Below are positions 7,681 to 15,446 of a stretch of DNA of 18,290 nt, piece by piece. Both the position numbers and the translations under genes were made by a program. Each line of letters opens with the position of its first letter. Position 1 is the first letter of the stretch. Source of the DNA: an uncultured Mailhella sp. (GTDB lineage: Bacteria; Desulfobacterota; Desulfovibrionia; Desulfovibrionales; Desulfovibrionaceae); assembly GCA_944324625.1 (NCBI GenBank), contig CALUWZ010000015.1:1-18290 (forward strand), in the 5' to 3' direction. The notes under the pieces were generated by a model that saw nothing but the letters and a program-made list of their open reading frames with translations, made no database searches and was not told where the DNA came from.

Positions 7681-8799
7681 TTACAAACAATTTTCATAAA
7701 CGCCGAGTATGCGGATATCATGGCAGAATTCTTTCAAAGCCTGCATAAGCTCAGGCTTTTCACCCAAATTTGCCTGCGCATCGGCAAAAAAGCGGTACTG
7801 CCATGACGTTCCCTGCACATTGCCGTATAAAGGACGGGACTCCAATTTGGACAGGTTCACATCGGCATTTTGGATAATATGCAGAACTTCCGACAAAGCC
7901 CCTGCCTTATCCGTCACAGTAAAAGTAAAAGATGTTTTCGGCTTTTTAAAACTGCCCTGACCGGCTTCTTTGGCAATAAGGGCAAATCGGGTGGTATTGC
8001 CCTTGCGGCCCGCTATGTCTTTTGCCAAAACCTGCAGAACCGCACCGTTTTCGCACTGCTCTTTCAGACGTTCATGGCCAACCACGGCTGAAAAATCTTC
8101 CGACAAAGCCCGTTTTGCAGCCTCGGCCGTGGAACTCATTTCCACCAGCTTTGCCTGCGGACAGTTTTTACGCAAAAAATCATGGGTCTGCATCAGCGCC
8201 TGCGGATGGGAATACACCACTTGAATTCTGCTCAAATCCGCTGTTTTTGCCAAAAGGCACTGGCAAATGCCGCTGTAATGCTCCGCAGTGATATGCACGG
8301 GATATTCCTCAAACAAATCAAGGCATTGCCCCACCGTACCCTGCAGGGAATTTTCCAAAGGCACAAGCCCGTAACGGACTTCTCCGCCGTGAACTTTGGC
8401 AAAAATTTCTTCAAAATCGGGACAGGGAACAAAATCAATGCTTTTCCCCATAAGTTCTTGGGCCGCATAATGGGAAAACGTGCCCAGAGGCCCCAAAAAC
8501 GCCAAACGGGCTTTTTGCTGCAGGGAACGGGAGCAGGAAAAAATCTCCGTCCAGATATGGGCTATGCTTTCAGAAGGCAAAGCCTCTTTTTTTTCCTCTT
8601 CCGCATTCTGCAGATTCTGATTTTCTTTCTGCAGGCGGACAATAATCTCCTTTTCTCGTGCAGGGTAAAAAATCGTGCCGCCCTGTTTGGCTTTTGCCAC
8701 CTGTTTGCTGACACAGGCTCTTTTTTGGAGCAAATCCAAAAGAGCCGTATCCAGCACATTGATTTCTTCGCGCAATTTGGCTAATGCTTCGCTGTCCAT
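7681..8799 (-). CDS. pheA: Bifunctional chorismate mutase / prephenate dehydratase (P-protein)
   Basis: 372-aa fusion of three parts. An AroQ-type chorismate mutase occupies about 1-90 (LREEINVLDTALLDLLQKR, then VAKAK). The prephenate dehydratase domain starts at FLGPLGTFSH (about 101-110), has VPLENSLQGTV (about 146-156), and includes the catalytic TRF (270-272). The C-terminal ACT domain has KAGALSEVL and the ESRP Phe-binding motif (320-323). It makes phenylpyruvate from chorismate and is probably feedback-inhibited by Phe. ATG 8799 follows DHQ synthase by 13 nt, with a weak ribosome site. It is the third gene of the operon preceded by a Phe/Tyr leader, which fits its role. aroA, tyrA and trp genes, which often follow in relatives, are absent here; bioA follows instead. 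Confidence 0.95.
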   Translation of the reverse strand: MDSEALAKLREEINVLDTALLDLLQKRACVSKQVAKAKQGGTIFYPAREKEIIVRLQKENQNLQNAEEEKKEALPSESIAHIWTEIFSCSRSLQQKARLAFLGPLGTFSHYAAQELMGKSIDFVPCPDFEEIFAKVHGGEVRYGLVPLENSLQGTVGQCLDLFEEYPVHITAEHYSGICQCLLAKTADLSRIQVVYSHPQALMQTHDFLRKNCPQAKLVEMSSTAEAAKRALSEDFSAVVGHERLKEQCENGAVLQVLAKDIAGRKGNTTRFALIAKEAGQGSFKKPKTSFTFTVTDKAGALSEVLHIIQNADVNLSKLESRPLYGNVQGTSWQYRFFADAQANLGEKPELMQALKEFCHDIRILGVYENCL

Positions 8800-8813
8800 G
8801 ATTTTTCCGCAAC

Positions 8814-9800
8814 TTATTCCGTAATGTTTTCTTCCACGCGCATGCCGAAATGACGGCCCGCACAGTCAAGATGACACAAAACCTCGTCGCCTTCCTTCAG
8901 GGCGACAACGCTCAAAGGCCTGCCGTCCTTGCCGACAAGACGTATGGTTTCCGCATTCTGCAAAAATACGCCGCCTTTTTTGCCGTCCTTGGTTTTGGCT
9001 TCTATAAAAAGCATGGGACGGACTTCCACTTTCACCCTGCCCACAACGGCTGTTTTGCATGCACCGTTTTTATCCACAATCAGCACTTCGGAGCCTGAGC
9101 AAAGTTCCTGCAGGTAGGCTGTCTTATCGCCCGGCATCATGGCATAGGCATGCACGCCGCCTGCGTTGACCCGAAACGGTCTTGAGTTGACATATTCATT
9201 GTCTTCAGTTTCCGCATGCACCAAAAAGGTAAAAGCGGAAGAATTGCCGCAGAGCATGCCCTGTCCCACTTCCAGCACGGAAAGCGTATCCACGCAAACC
9301 CTGTGGCCAAGGCCTACGGGCTGAATTTTGGTAATTTTTGCAGGTTCAAGGGACATTGTCACATCGCCTGTCTGCGCACTTTCCGTAATTCTGCGGATAT
9401 CCTTCAAGCCTTCGGGGGCGACAATGAGCTTGTCCACGCCACGTTCAAGAATGCCGAAAGCAAGCTTGGCTTCGCCAAAATCATGCACAGTCAGGCAGAC
9501 ATTTTCCGCAATGTCTTTTTTGGCCAAAAGATTTTCCACGGGAATAATTTCAAATTTGGTCAGCGTGTGCAGAACTGACGGATTTTTGCGCACGGCTTCT
9601 TCATAGGCAAGTTCGTCTTCCTTTTTGTCAAGGGCAGTGCGCATGACTTTTGAAGTGGGAATAAACGCAACGCGGGCAATATTTTTGATTTCGTCAATAT
9701 GCGCATCTTCGGTAATAATACCGTCAACCCCCGCCTCAAGGGCGAGGAGTACGGCATCTTTGTCAAAAGGAAGAATTTCGGCAAAAACGGAACGCTTCAT
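8814..9800 (-). CDS. 3-dehydroquinate synthase II (archaeal-type AroB')
   Basis: 328-aa protein of the DHQ synthase II family, unrelated to classical AroB. In Methanocaldococcus it carries out NAD-dependent oxidative deamination and cyclisation of 2-amino-3,7-dideoxy-D-threo-hept-6-ulosonate to 3-dehydroquinate. Recognisable blocks are SVFAEILPFDKDAVLLALEAG at the N terminus (residue 3 onwards), VGLGHRVCVDTLSVLEVGQG (162-181), GMLCGNSSAF, and RPFRVNAGGVHAY (207-219). The ATG overlaps the stop of the ADH synthase gene by one base (TAATG), so translation is probably coupled. Both steps of the alternative pathway therefore sit together. No classical aroB or aroG appears in the window. Confidence 0.93.
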   Translation of the reverse strand: MKRSVFAEILPFDKDAVLLALEAGVDGIITEDAHIDEIKNIARVAFIPTSKVMRTALDKKEDELAYEEAVRKNPSVLHTLTKFEIIPVENLLAKKDIAENVCLTVHDFGEAKLAFGILERGVDKLIVAPEGLKDIRRITESAQTGDVTMSLEPAKITKIQPVGLGHRVCVDTLSVLEVGQGMLCGNSSAFTFLVHAETEDNEYVNSRPFRVNAGGVHAYAMMPGDKTAYLQELCSGSEVLIVDKNGACKTAVVGRVKVEVRPMLFIEAKTKDGKKGGVFLQNAETIRLVGKDGRPLSVVALKEGDEVLCHLDCAGRHFGMRVEENITE

Positions 9801-10600
9801 TATTCTTCTCCCATTTCCTGCAAAGCTTTTTCCATGGTCCAGTCTTCATGCACAATGCCGCGCAGAACACGTACAAGCTTCTGTCTGTTGGGATGCTGGA
9901 ACACGTTGCGGCCTACAGAAAGCCCTGCGCCGCCAGCTTTTACGGAATCATGCACAATCTGGAGGAAGCTCTTGGTGGAATCCATTTTTGCACCGCCGGC
10001 AATAACAACAGGCACGCAGCATGATTCGCAGACATGGGCAAATGTATCCATATCGCCTGTGTACGGAACTTTTACCACATCGGCACCAAGTTCCACCCCT
10101 ACACGGGCGCAGTGAGCAATAAGTTCCGGATCGTAGGAATTTTTAATTTTCGGACCGCGGCCGTAAACCATGGCAAGCAGAGGCATGCCCCAGCGTTCTG
10201 CGGCTTCGCTGACTTTGCCCATTTGAGCAAGCATATCTCGTTCCAGTTCGTCACCGATGTTCACGTGAATGGAAACGGCGTCCGCACCGAGGCGAATGGC
10301 TTCTTCCACCGTAGCCACCAAGGTTTTGGAATTGGCATGGGGAGAAAGGTCAGTGGAAGCGGAAAGGTGCACAATCAGTCCGAGGTCTTTGCCGTACGTT
10401 CTGTGTCCGCAGCGCACAAGGCCTTTATGCATAAGCACCGCATCGGCACCGCCGATGGACATGTCCTGAACGGCCTGACGCATATCCACCAAGCCTTCGC
10501 AGGGACCGATAGAAACACCGTGGTCCATGGGAACGATGATGCAGCGATTGTTTTCACGATTGAAAATACGTTCCAAACGAATTTTTTTACCCATACTCAT
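9800..10600 (-). CDS. 2-amino-3,7-dideoxy-D-threo-hept-6-ulosonate (ADH) synthase
   Basis: 266-aa class I aldolase of the DhnA/ADH synthase group (AroA'). It makes ADH from aspartate semialdehyde and a 6-deoxy-5-ketofructose phosphate in the methanogen enzyme. D26 (IVPMDHGVS), Y146 (MVYGRG) and the Schiff-base Lys K177 (VVKVPY) keep the spacing of D33, Y153 and K184 reported for the M. jannaschii enzyme. [14 protein letters not shown], near the C terminus, is the phosphate-binding motif. ATG 10600 is chosen for AAAGGAG (10615-10609) 8 nt upstream; a longer frame to 10735 runs back through the attenuator hairpin. It is the first structural gene behind the Phe/Tyr leader. Related DhnA-type aldolases exist (LsrF, FBP aldolase), but its neighbour DHQ synthase II settles the role. 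Confidence 0.92.
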   Translation of the reverse strand: MSMGKKIRLERIFNRENNRCIIVPMDHGVSIGPCEGLVDMRQAVQDMSIGGADAVLMHKGLVRCGHRTYGKDLGLIVHLSASTDLSPHANSKTLVATVEEAIRLGADAVSIHVNIGDELERDMLAQMGKVSEAAERWGMPLLAMVYGRGPKIKNSYDPELIAHCARVGVELGADVVKVPYTGDMDTFAHVCESCCVPVVIAGGAKMDSTKSFLQIVHDSVKAGGAGLSVGRNVFQHPNRQKLVRVLRGIVHEDWTMEKALQEMGEE

Positions 10601-10639
10601 AATGAATTCTCCTTTCCCGACACGTGTCCGTTTTGGTAT

Positions 10640-10676
10640 AAAAAAAACCACGGACTTTATAAGTGCCGTGGTTTTT
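10640..10676 (-). terminator. Attenuator terminator in the aromatic operon leader
   Basis: On the - strand, AAAACCACGG (10676-10666 region) pairs with CCGTGGTTTT (10653-10643 region). An inner extension of CACTT with AAGT carries one bulge, and a run of eight T (10647-10640) follows. It lies 40 nt upstream of the first structural gene, so it can only act within the leader, not at an operon end. Confidence 0.88.
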
Positions 10677-10729
10677 ATAGTATTTTTTTTAGATGTGACT
10701 AAACACAATACCCATAACCACAGGCACTT
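10661..10729 (-). promoter_or_regulatory. Antiterminator pairing of the Phe/Tyr attenuator
   Basis: The transcript segment AAGTGCCTGTGGTT (10729-10716), inside the leader peptide frame, is complementary to AACCACGGCACTT (10673-10661), the 5' arm of the terminator. There are 13 base pairs with a single bulged T (10722). The two hairpins cannot form together. A weaker earlier pairing, AACAACAGC (10764-10756) with 10725-10716 (eight pairs, one mismatch, one bulge), could sequester the antiterminator strand. It leaves the Phe/Tyr codons in its loop. Confidence 0.75.
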
Positions 10730-10782
10730 TCGCAATAATAAAAGCTAAAGTAAAAGCTGTTGTTATGAATGTTGCTGTACAT
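10699..10782 (-). CDS. Phe/Tyr-rich leader peptide of the aromatic operon
   Basis: 27-codon frame, ATG 10782 to TAG 10699, preceded by AAGGA (10793-10789 region) at normal ribosome-site distance. The core is SFYFSFYY (residues 9-16), and two more Tyr occur later (GYGY). In total there are three Phe and six Tyr in 27 residues, far above chance for a random frame. As in the E. coli pheA and trp leaders, the product itself probably has no function. Translation through the Phe/Tyr codons would report the supply of charged tRNA-Phe and tRNA-Tyr, and a stalled ribosome would favour the antiterminator. The late Tyr codons lie in or after the antiterminator strand, so stalling there would not help. 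The control codons are therefore the 10-16 cluster. Confidence 0.83.
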   Translation of the reverse strand: MYSNIHNNSFYFSFYYCESACGYGYCV

Positions 10783-10810
10783 CTTGTTTTCCTTATTTGG
10801 TGTTTTCTTA

Positions 10811-10839
10811 GTAATGCGCTTTTCTCATTTTGTTGTCAA
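10811..10839 (-). promoter_or_regulatory. Putative promoter of the aromatic operon
   Basis: A perfect TTGACA -35 (10839-10834) lies 17 bp from CATTAC (10816-10811), a poor -10 (3/6). It sits just downstream of the DUF39 stop and about 30 nt upstream of the leader peptide start, the expected place for a leader promoter. Transcription from the upstream liv/DUF39 unit may also read through. Confidence 0.45.
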
Positions 10840-10859
10840 GCATTTTTTTTAAAATGCTT
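10838..10859. repeat. Perfect inverted repeat over the DUF39 stop codon
   Basis: AAGCATTTT (10838-10846) and AAAATGCTT (10851-10859) form a 9-bp palindrome with a 4-nt loop. It contains part of the DUF39 stop codon, and its edge touches the -35 box of the leader promoter. On the - strand no T run follows, so it is not a standard terminator. It could be a weak terminator, a 3' end stabiliser, or an operator. Confidence 0.5.
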
Positions 10860-12006
10860 CCACATTTTCCACGGGCTGAGTCAGAAGGAACTCCCCTTTT
10901 TCGATCCGCTTCTTGAGCTCTTCGGCAATTTCAAGGGAACGGTGATAGGAAGTAAGCGGGTGTGTTTCCACTTTTTTGCCGTTAATCTCAATGCTTCCGC
11001 TTACAAGTTCCGCATAGCTTACATGTTTGATAATACGGGGATTGAGGTTTTGATAATCCTTGGAATAATCTTTGACCGGCATAAGAATATCTTCATCGCT
11101 GACGCCCGTATACTTGGCAATTTCCGCATTAAGCACCGGAATCGGAATACCCACGCCGACGGCAAGGCTGACGCCGTAGCCCAAAATGGACTGCGCGCGA
11201 ACATAACGGTCTGACATTTGCTTCATATCGCCCTTCAGCATAAGCGTACCTGAGGCCGTAAGCGGCAAGCCGTTTTCCTGACGTTTGGGATTCGGCACGT
11301 GCTGTGTGCCAGCACCTATGACATACCCTATGCCGCCGCCGAGGAAAATACGCGTTCCAAGGCCGATGGTTTTGAAATACGGATCATTGAAAAGCGGAGA
11401 AAGCTCGCCTGCCGTAGCAAAATTGGCATTCTGCAGGTGCGGTTTCAGTGCGCCCATATACGTATATAAAATTCTGTCCGCGTTTTCGTTCACCGCAACG
11501 TTGTAATTTTGGTAACAGTTGCGGGGATTGAGCATTTGTGCATATTTTAAATCATTTATGGTGATTTCTTTTTCAAAAACCTTTTTGGGATAACAGTCGG
11601 TGGTATAGCTTTCGCAGCGCAGTTTTACTTTTTTTCCTGCTATCAGATCTTCAATGACATGGCCGCCGCCGTATTTGAATTCCCCGGGAAAAACCATATT
11701 CAGGGGATCACCCTCACGCATTTCCGTAGCGCCCAAATAGCCGTCCACAGCAGCAAGACCCGCATGGCACGGCACATCGTTGAGCCACATTTTGCTGGCG
11801 CGAAGGCTTGGCGCTTCAGTTTGGCCTATATTGAAAAGCATGCCTGAAGAACACATGGGAGAAAACGTGCCCGTGGTGACAACGTCAATTTCCGCGGCAG
11901 CTTTTTCTGCTCCCATTTCTTTTACGGCCTTGGTCATTTCCTTGGCCGTAAGCACAACAGCTTTGCCTTGTTTGATTCGTTCGTTGATTTCTGCAATTGT
12001 TTTCAT
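10849..12006 (-). CDS. DUF39 homocysteine biosynthesis protein
   Basis: 385-aa protein of the DUF39/HcyBio family (MA1821-like), shown in Methanosarcina, with genetic support in Desulfovibrio, to be needed for making homocysteine from aspartate semialdehyde using sulfide. Typical blocks are TTGTFSPMCSSGMLFNIGQ (C52), DGYLGATEM, FKYGGGHVIEDLIAGKKVKL followed by RCESYTTDCYP (C131), and LGTRIFLGGGIGYVIGAGTQH. C52 and C131 look like the conserved pair proposed to carry sulfur in this family. The usual small ferredoxin/NIL partner is not adjacent. ATG 12006 lies 17 nt after the TPR gene, with AAAGG upstream, so it is probably the last gene of the liv unit. Both DUF39 and ADH synthase chemistry draw on aspartate semialdehyde, which may explain the proximity. 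Confidence 0.88.
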   Translation of the reverse strand: MKTIAEINERIKQGKAVVLTAKEMTKAVKEMGAEKAAAEIDVVTTGTFSPMCSSGMLFNIGQTEAPSLRASKMWLNDVPCHAGLAAVDGYLGATEMREGDPLNMVFPGEFKYGGGHVIEDLIAGKKVKLRCESYTTDCYPKKVFEKEITINDLKYAQMLNPRNCYQNYNVAVNENADRILYTYMGALKPHLQNANFATAGELSPLFNDPYFKTIGLGTRIFLGGGIGYVIGAGTQHVPNPKRQENGLPLTASGTLMLKGDMKQMSDRYVRAQSILGYGVSLAVGVGIPIPVLNAEIAKYTGVSDEDILMPVKDYSKDYQNLNPRIIKHVSYAELVSGSIEINGKKVETHPLTSYHRSLEIAEELKKRIEKGEFLLTQPVENVEAF

Positions 12007-12023
12007 AATGCTTTAACCTTTAT

Positions 12024-13343
12024 TTATTGGGGTTGCGAATTTTTTTGTTCTCTTTTTTCAAGTTCTGCAGCAACTTTTGCCCATAGCTTCATGGACTCCT
12101 CTTCTCCTGCCTCCCGAAAAATCAGACTCAAATTCTTTGCGCACTGCGCTGAATTATACCCGTAACGAGGATTTAACTGCAGTAATTTTTTGACCAGCAA
12201 ATATGCCTGCTCCTTAAAACCTTCTTCATAATACGTTACGGCAAGCTGATAATGCGTTTCCGCTCGCTTCGGCAAAAGCAGTATGCAGCGCTGGTATGCC
12301 CGTATTGCCTCACGGGGTTTATGGAGTGTGCGGTAAAACTGCGCAGCCTTTTCGTACAGCAGGCCGTCTTCCTTTTCAATATATTTCTCTTTTGCCTGCA
12401 GTAAAGTATTGATAAACACAACGCCTTCGGCAATTTTTTCTTCATGGAACAGCGGCAGGGCTTTATTGACCAGCTTTGCAAGCTCCGCAAAAATTTCTTT
12501 CAGCATCTGGTCTTTTTCTGACTTTGAACGGCCGTCTCCGCAGTCAATATTGAAACCTTCTTCCTGAAGAAATTTTTTTTCCTCTTCAGAAGCTATGGCA
12601 ACCGCTTCCTGCATATACCTGTCCAGTTTCGGCCGATTGTTCTGCATTTTTGCTATAGCCGCCATGGCAACCAGCGGTTCAAGGGCAGTCGGAACAAATT
12701 CATGGGCTTTAACATATTCTGCCTCAGCTTCATTGAGCATGCCCTGCTCTTTATAGATATCACCAAGCAAAAGCAGTCCCGCCATGGATCCCGGCTTTTT
12801 ATCCAGAACGGCATTGGCAAACTGTTCGGCATTTTCGTAATTTTTCTGGGCAAGCAGGGTTCTTCCCGCATCAATGAGCTTTCCGAAATTCGCCTGCGGT
12901 TTTATGGTAAACACAATTTTTTCCAGCAGACTTTCCTTGGAAATGGGACGCACTATGGCATTGTCGCAGTAATCCGCACCCTTTGTTTTTTCCTTTTGCT
13001 TCAAATTCACCAAAGCGATAATATTTATGGTCGGAAAGGCAAATTTCAGCTGACGCAGAAAAAACTCCATTATGCCGTTTTCGTCCAGCTCAACAAAAAA
13101 AACAATGCGTTTATTTTGTTCGCGCAAATCCTTAAAAGCTTTCAGCAGCTCAAAATCATTCTGAATAAGGGAAAACAAATTCTCTATGGCAAGACCCAAA
13201 TCCTTGATAACCTGCTTCAGCAGCTGCACAAAAGCATCATCTTTGGTAAAAACAACGAAATACCCGTTGTTTTTCCGAAAATGTTCCATAATGATTTTTT
13301 TATACAGAACACGCTGATTTTCCATTATACCAAGCTGTGCCAT
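12024..13343 (-). CDS. Pseudo-receiver / tetratricopeptide-repeat protein
   Basis: 439-aa soluble protein with no catalytic motif. Residues about 28-145 have the alternating beta/alpha pattern of a response-regulator receiver. The phospho-acceptor position reads VFFVELDENG (E85, not a clear Asp), and the conserved Lys region is AIVRPISKESL (Arg for Lys), so phosphorylation by the normal route is unlikely. TPR units follow at about 154-187 and 188-221 (LLAQKNYENAEQFANAVLDK, then GDIYKEQGMLNEAEAEYVKA). More lie at about 330-430 (LHKPREAIRAYQRCILLLP, ETHYQLAVTYYEEGFKEQAY), with a helical middle part. The ATG lies 2 nt after the stop of the sigma-54 activator gene, so the two are translationally coupled. 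A scaffold or partner role for that regulator is plausible but inferred; I know no characterised homologue. Confidence 0.75.
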   Translation of the reverse strand: MAQLGIMENQRVLYKKIIMEHFRKNNGYFVVFTKDDAFVQLLKQVIKDLGLAIENLFSLIQNDFELLKAFKDLREQNKRIVFFVELDENGIMEFFLRQLKFAFPTINIIALVNLKQKEKTKGADYCDNAIVRPISKESLLEKIVFTIKPQANFGKLIDAGRTLLAQKNYENAEQFANAVLDKKPGSMAGLLLLGDIYKEQGMLNEAEAEYVKAHEFVPTALEPLVAMAAIAKMQNNRPKLDRYMQEAVAIASEEEKKFLQEEGFNIDCGDGRSKSEKDQMLKEIFAELAKLVNKALPLFHEEKIAEGVVFINTLLQAKEKYIEKEDGLLYEKAAQFYRTLHKPREAIRAYQRCILLLPKRAETHYQLAVTYYEEGFKEQAYLLVKKLLQLNPRYGYNSAQCAKNLSLIFREAGEEESMKLWAKVAAELEKREQKNSQPQ

Positions 13344-13345
13344 AA

Positions 13346-14740
13346 TTACTCGTGCATATTCTTCAGTTTTTTGTGGATATTGCTGCGCTCAAGACCGATA
13401 AGCTCTGAAAGCCTGCTGACATTTCCGCCCGCTTCTTCAAGCTTGCGGGTCAGATAATATTCCTCAAAGGCAGATTTTGCGTTTTTGTAGTCAAGTGCGA
13501 GAAATTTCTGCAGCGTCCCGTCACAGGGCGCCTGCGGGCCTTTTTCCGAATAAGCCCTGCCCTTTCCCACGTTTTCAAGCATTTCCAGCGGAAGCATGCT
13601 GTAATCCACTTCCTTTGCGCTGTACAGAACAGTAAGCCGTTCCAGCAGGTGCATAAGCTCACGCACATTGCCCGGCCATGTCCACTCCTCCAAAACCTGC
13701 ACGGCTTCCTTGGAAAGAAAAGGCGCCTTCATGGAATATTTTTTTTCCACTACCTGCAGCAATGTTTGAATTAAAGGAACAATATCCTCCCTGCGCTCGC
13801 GCAGAGGCGGAACATGCAAAGGAAACACACGCAGACGGTAATACAAATCCTGACGGAACTCGCCGTCTTCAATGGCTTTTTCCAAATCCTTGTTGGTAGC
13901 GGCAATAACACGAACCTGCACTTTGATATTCTTGGTGCCGCCTACCCTTTCAAAACACTGCTCCTGCAGAATCCGCAGAATTTTAGCCTGCGTCTTCAGG
14001 CTCATATCCCCGATTTCATCCAAAAACAGGGTGCCGCCGTCCGCAAGTTCAAATTTGCCGATTTTTGTGGCATCGGCTCCGGTAAACGCCCCTCTTTCAT
14101 GGCCGAACAGCTCGCTTTCGATCAGTTCTTCGGGAATGGCCGCGCAGTTTACGGCAATAAACGGTTTGTCCTGCTGTTTGCTGTTTCGGTGCAGCGTTCT
14201 TGCGGCAAGCTCTTTTCCCGTACCGTTTTCACCCGTTATCAAAACCCATGCATCAGTGGGCGCAACCTTTAAAAGATCCCGCATAAATGCCCGCATGACA
14301 GGTGAATTTGCCACCATGGGAACTTCATAATCATTGGCTACAGCTTGTCGGAGAAGGATATTTTCCTGTTTCAGCTCCTTCATTTCCAAGGCATGGCGGA
14401 CACTCACCAGAATTTTTTCCAGACTGAGCGGCTTTTCCACAAAATCATGTGCACCCAAGCGAAGTGCCTGAACGGCTGTTTCCACATTGCCGTGTCCCGA
14501 AATCATGATAAACGGAATCTGCTGATTCAGCTCCCTTGCCTGTTTCAGCGTTTCCAGCCCGTCCATGCCCGGCAGCCAAATATCCAGAAAAACCAAATCG
14601 ACATTGTTTTTTTCCAAAAACAAAAGGGCATTTTCTCCGCTGTCAGCTTCAGAAACAGTATAGCCTTCATCTTCCAATATGCCTCGAAGGGAAAAGCGTA
14701 CGCCTTCTTCGTCATCTACTACGAGAATATGCCCTGCCAT
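13346..14740 (-). CDS. Sigma-54-dependent response regulator, NtrX-like
   Basis: 464-aa NtrC-family activator. The receiver (1-120) has DDEE acidic residues (9-12), phospho-acceptor D53 and K103. The AAA+ domain has Walker A GENGTGKE (170-177), the sigma-54 contact loop GAFTGA (217-222), Walker B GGTLFLDE (235-242) and the arginine-finger region FRQDLYYRL. The C-terminal Fis-type helix-turn-helix (about 425-462) ends in ERSNIHKKLKNM, typical of NtrX. All elements look functional. ATG 14740 is one base after the livF stop, so it is coupled to the transporter operon. No histidine kinase is in the window. A role in nitrogen or redox-responsive control is inferred from NtrX; its target promoters are unknown and no sigma-54 site was found nearby. 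Confidence 0.9.
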   Translation of the reverse strand: MAGHILVVDDEEGVRFSLRGILEDEGYTVSEADSGENALLFLEKNNVDLVFLDIWLPGMDGLETLKQARELNQQIPFIMISGHGNVETAVQALRLGAHDFVEKPLSLEKILVSVRHALEMKELKQENILLRQAVANDYEVPMVANSPVMRAFMRDLLKVAPTDAWVLITGENGTGKELAARTLHRNSKQQDKPFIAVNCAAIPEELIESELFGHERGAFTGADATKIGKFELADGGTLFLDEIGDMSLKTQAKILRILQEQCFERVGGTKNIKVQVRVIAATNKDLEKAIEDGEFRQDLYYRLRVFPLHVPPLRERREDIVPLIQTLLQVVEKKYSMKAPFLSKEAVQVLEEWTWPGNVRELMHLLERLTVLYSAKEVDYSMLPLEMLENVGKGRAYSEKGPQAPCDGTLQKFLALDYKNAKSAFEEYYLTRKLEEAGGNVSRLSELIGLERSNIHKKLKNMHE

Positions 14741-14741
14741 A

Positions 14742-15446
14742 TTACATACCTAAATATGCTTTTCTGACTGAATCGTCTTTTAATAGATTTTCCGCCTTGT
14801 CTTCCATGACTATTTTGCAGTTTTCCATAACATAGGCACGATGTGCGATTTTAAGGGCCTGATTGGCATTTTGTTCCACAAGAAACACAGTTGTGCCGTC
14901 TTTGTTGATTTTTTGAATAATATGAAAAATCTGCTGAATAATAATCGGCGCAAGTCCGAGAGAAGGTTCATCCAAAAGCAGGAGTTTGGGCCGTGCCATA
15001 AGCGCTCTGGAAATGGCCAGCATCTGCTGCTCACCGCCTGAAAGCGTTCCCCCTGCCTGTTTGCAGCGCTGGGAAAGAATGGGAAACAAATCAAAAATAT
15101 ATTCGATATCCTGCTTGATCTGCACCCTGTCACTGCGCAGAAATGCGCCCAAATCAAGGTTTTCCTGAACAGTCAGTTCAGGAAAAATAAGACGGCCTTC
15201 AGGAACCTGACTGATTCCGAGTTTTACGATTTCGTTGGGAGCCATGCTGTGAATAGCTTTTCCGTTGTACAGAATCTCACCGCTTCGGGGTTTTATGCCG
15301 CCGCAAATTGTCATGAGCGTTGTACTTTTGCCTGCACCGTTTGCTCCGATAAGGCTGACAATTTCCCCTTCGTTGACTTTGAGGCTCACGTCACGCAAAG
15401 CTGGAATGTTTCCGTAGAAAGTATGTATGTTTTTAAGCTCAAGCAT
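14742..15446 (-). CDS. livF: Branched-chain amino acid ABC transporter ATP-binding protein LivF
   Basis: 234-aa ABC ATPase, second nucleotide-binding subunit of the Leu/Ile/Val importer, at the cytoplasmic face of LivHM. Walker A is GANGAGKS (34-41), the signature LSGGEQQ (135-141), Walker B LLLLDE (155-160), and the H-loop position has VEQNAN (Gln-rich, as in LivF). ISQVPEGRLIFPELTVQENL is the LivF hallmark. The start at 15446 overlaps the livG stop by 8 nt, with AGGAG upstream inside livG. A general HAAT-family substrate (urea, amides, branched-chain amino acids) cannot be excluded. Confidence 0.93.
   Translation of the reverse strand: MLELKNIHTFYGNIPALRDVSLKVNEGEIVSLIGANGAGKSTTLMTICGGIKPRSGEILYNGKAIHSMAPNEIVKLGISQVPEGRLIFPELTVQENLDLGAFLRSDRVQIKQDIEYIFDLFPILSQRCKQAGGTLSGGEQQMLAISRALMARPKLLLLDEPSLGLAPIIIQQIFHIIQKINKDGTTVFLVEQNANQALKIAHRAYVMENCKIVMEDKAENLLKDDSVRKAYLGM

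Noticed and set aside
10034..10702. 222-codon + strand frame opposite ADH synthase and the leader.
   Set aside because: It is a shadow of a well-supported gene on the other strand and runs through the attenuator hairpin.
12702..13457. 251-codon + strand frame opposite the TPR gene.
   Set aside because: It is antisense to a protein with clear TPR repeats, crosses the junction with the activator gene, and has no recognisable domain.
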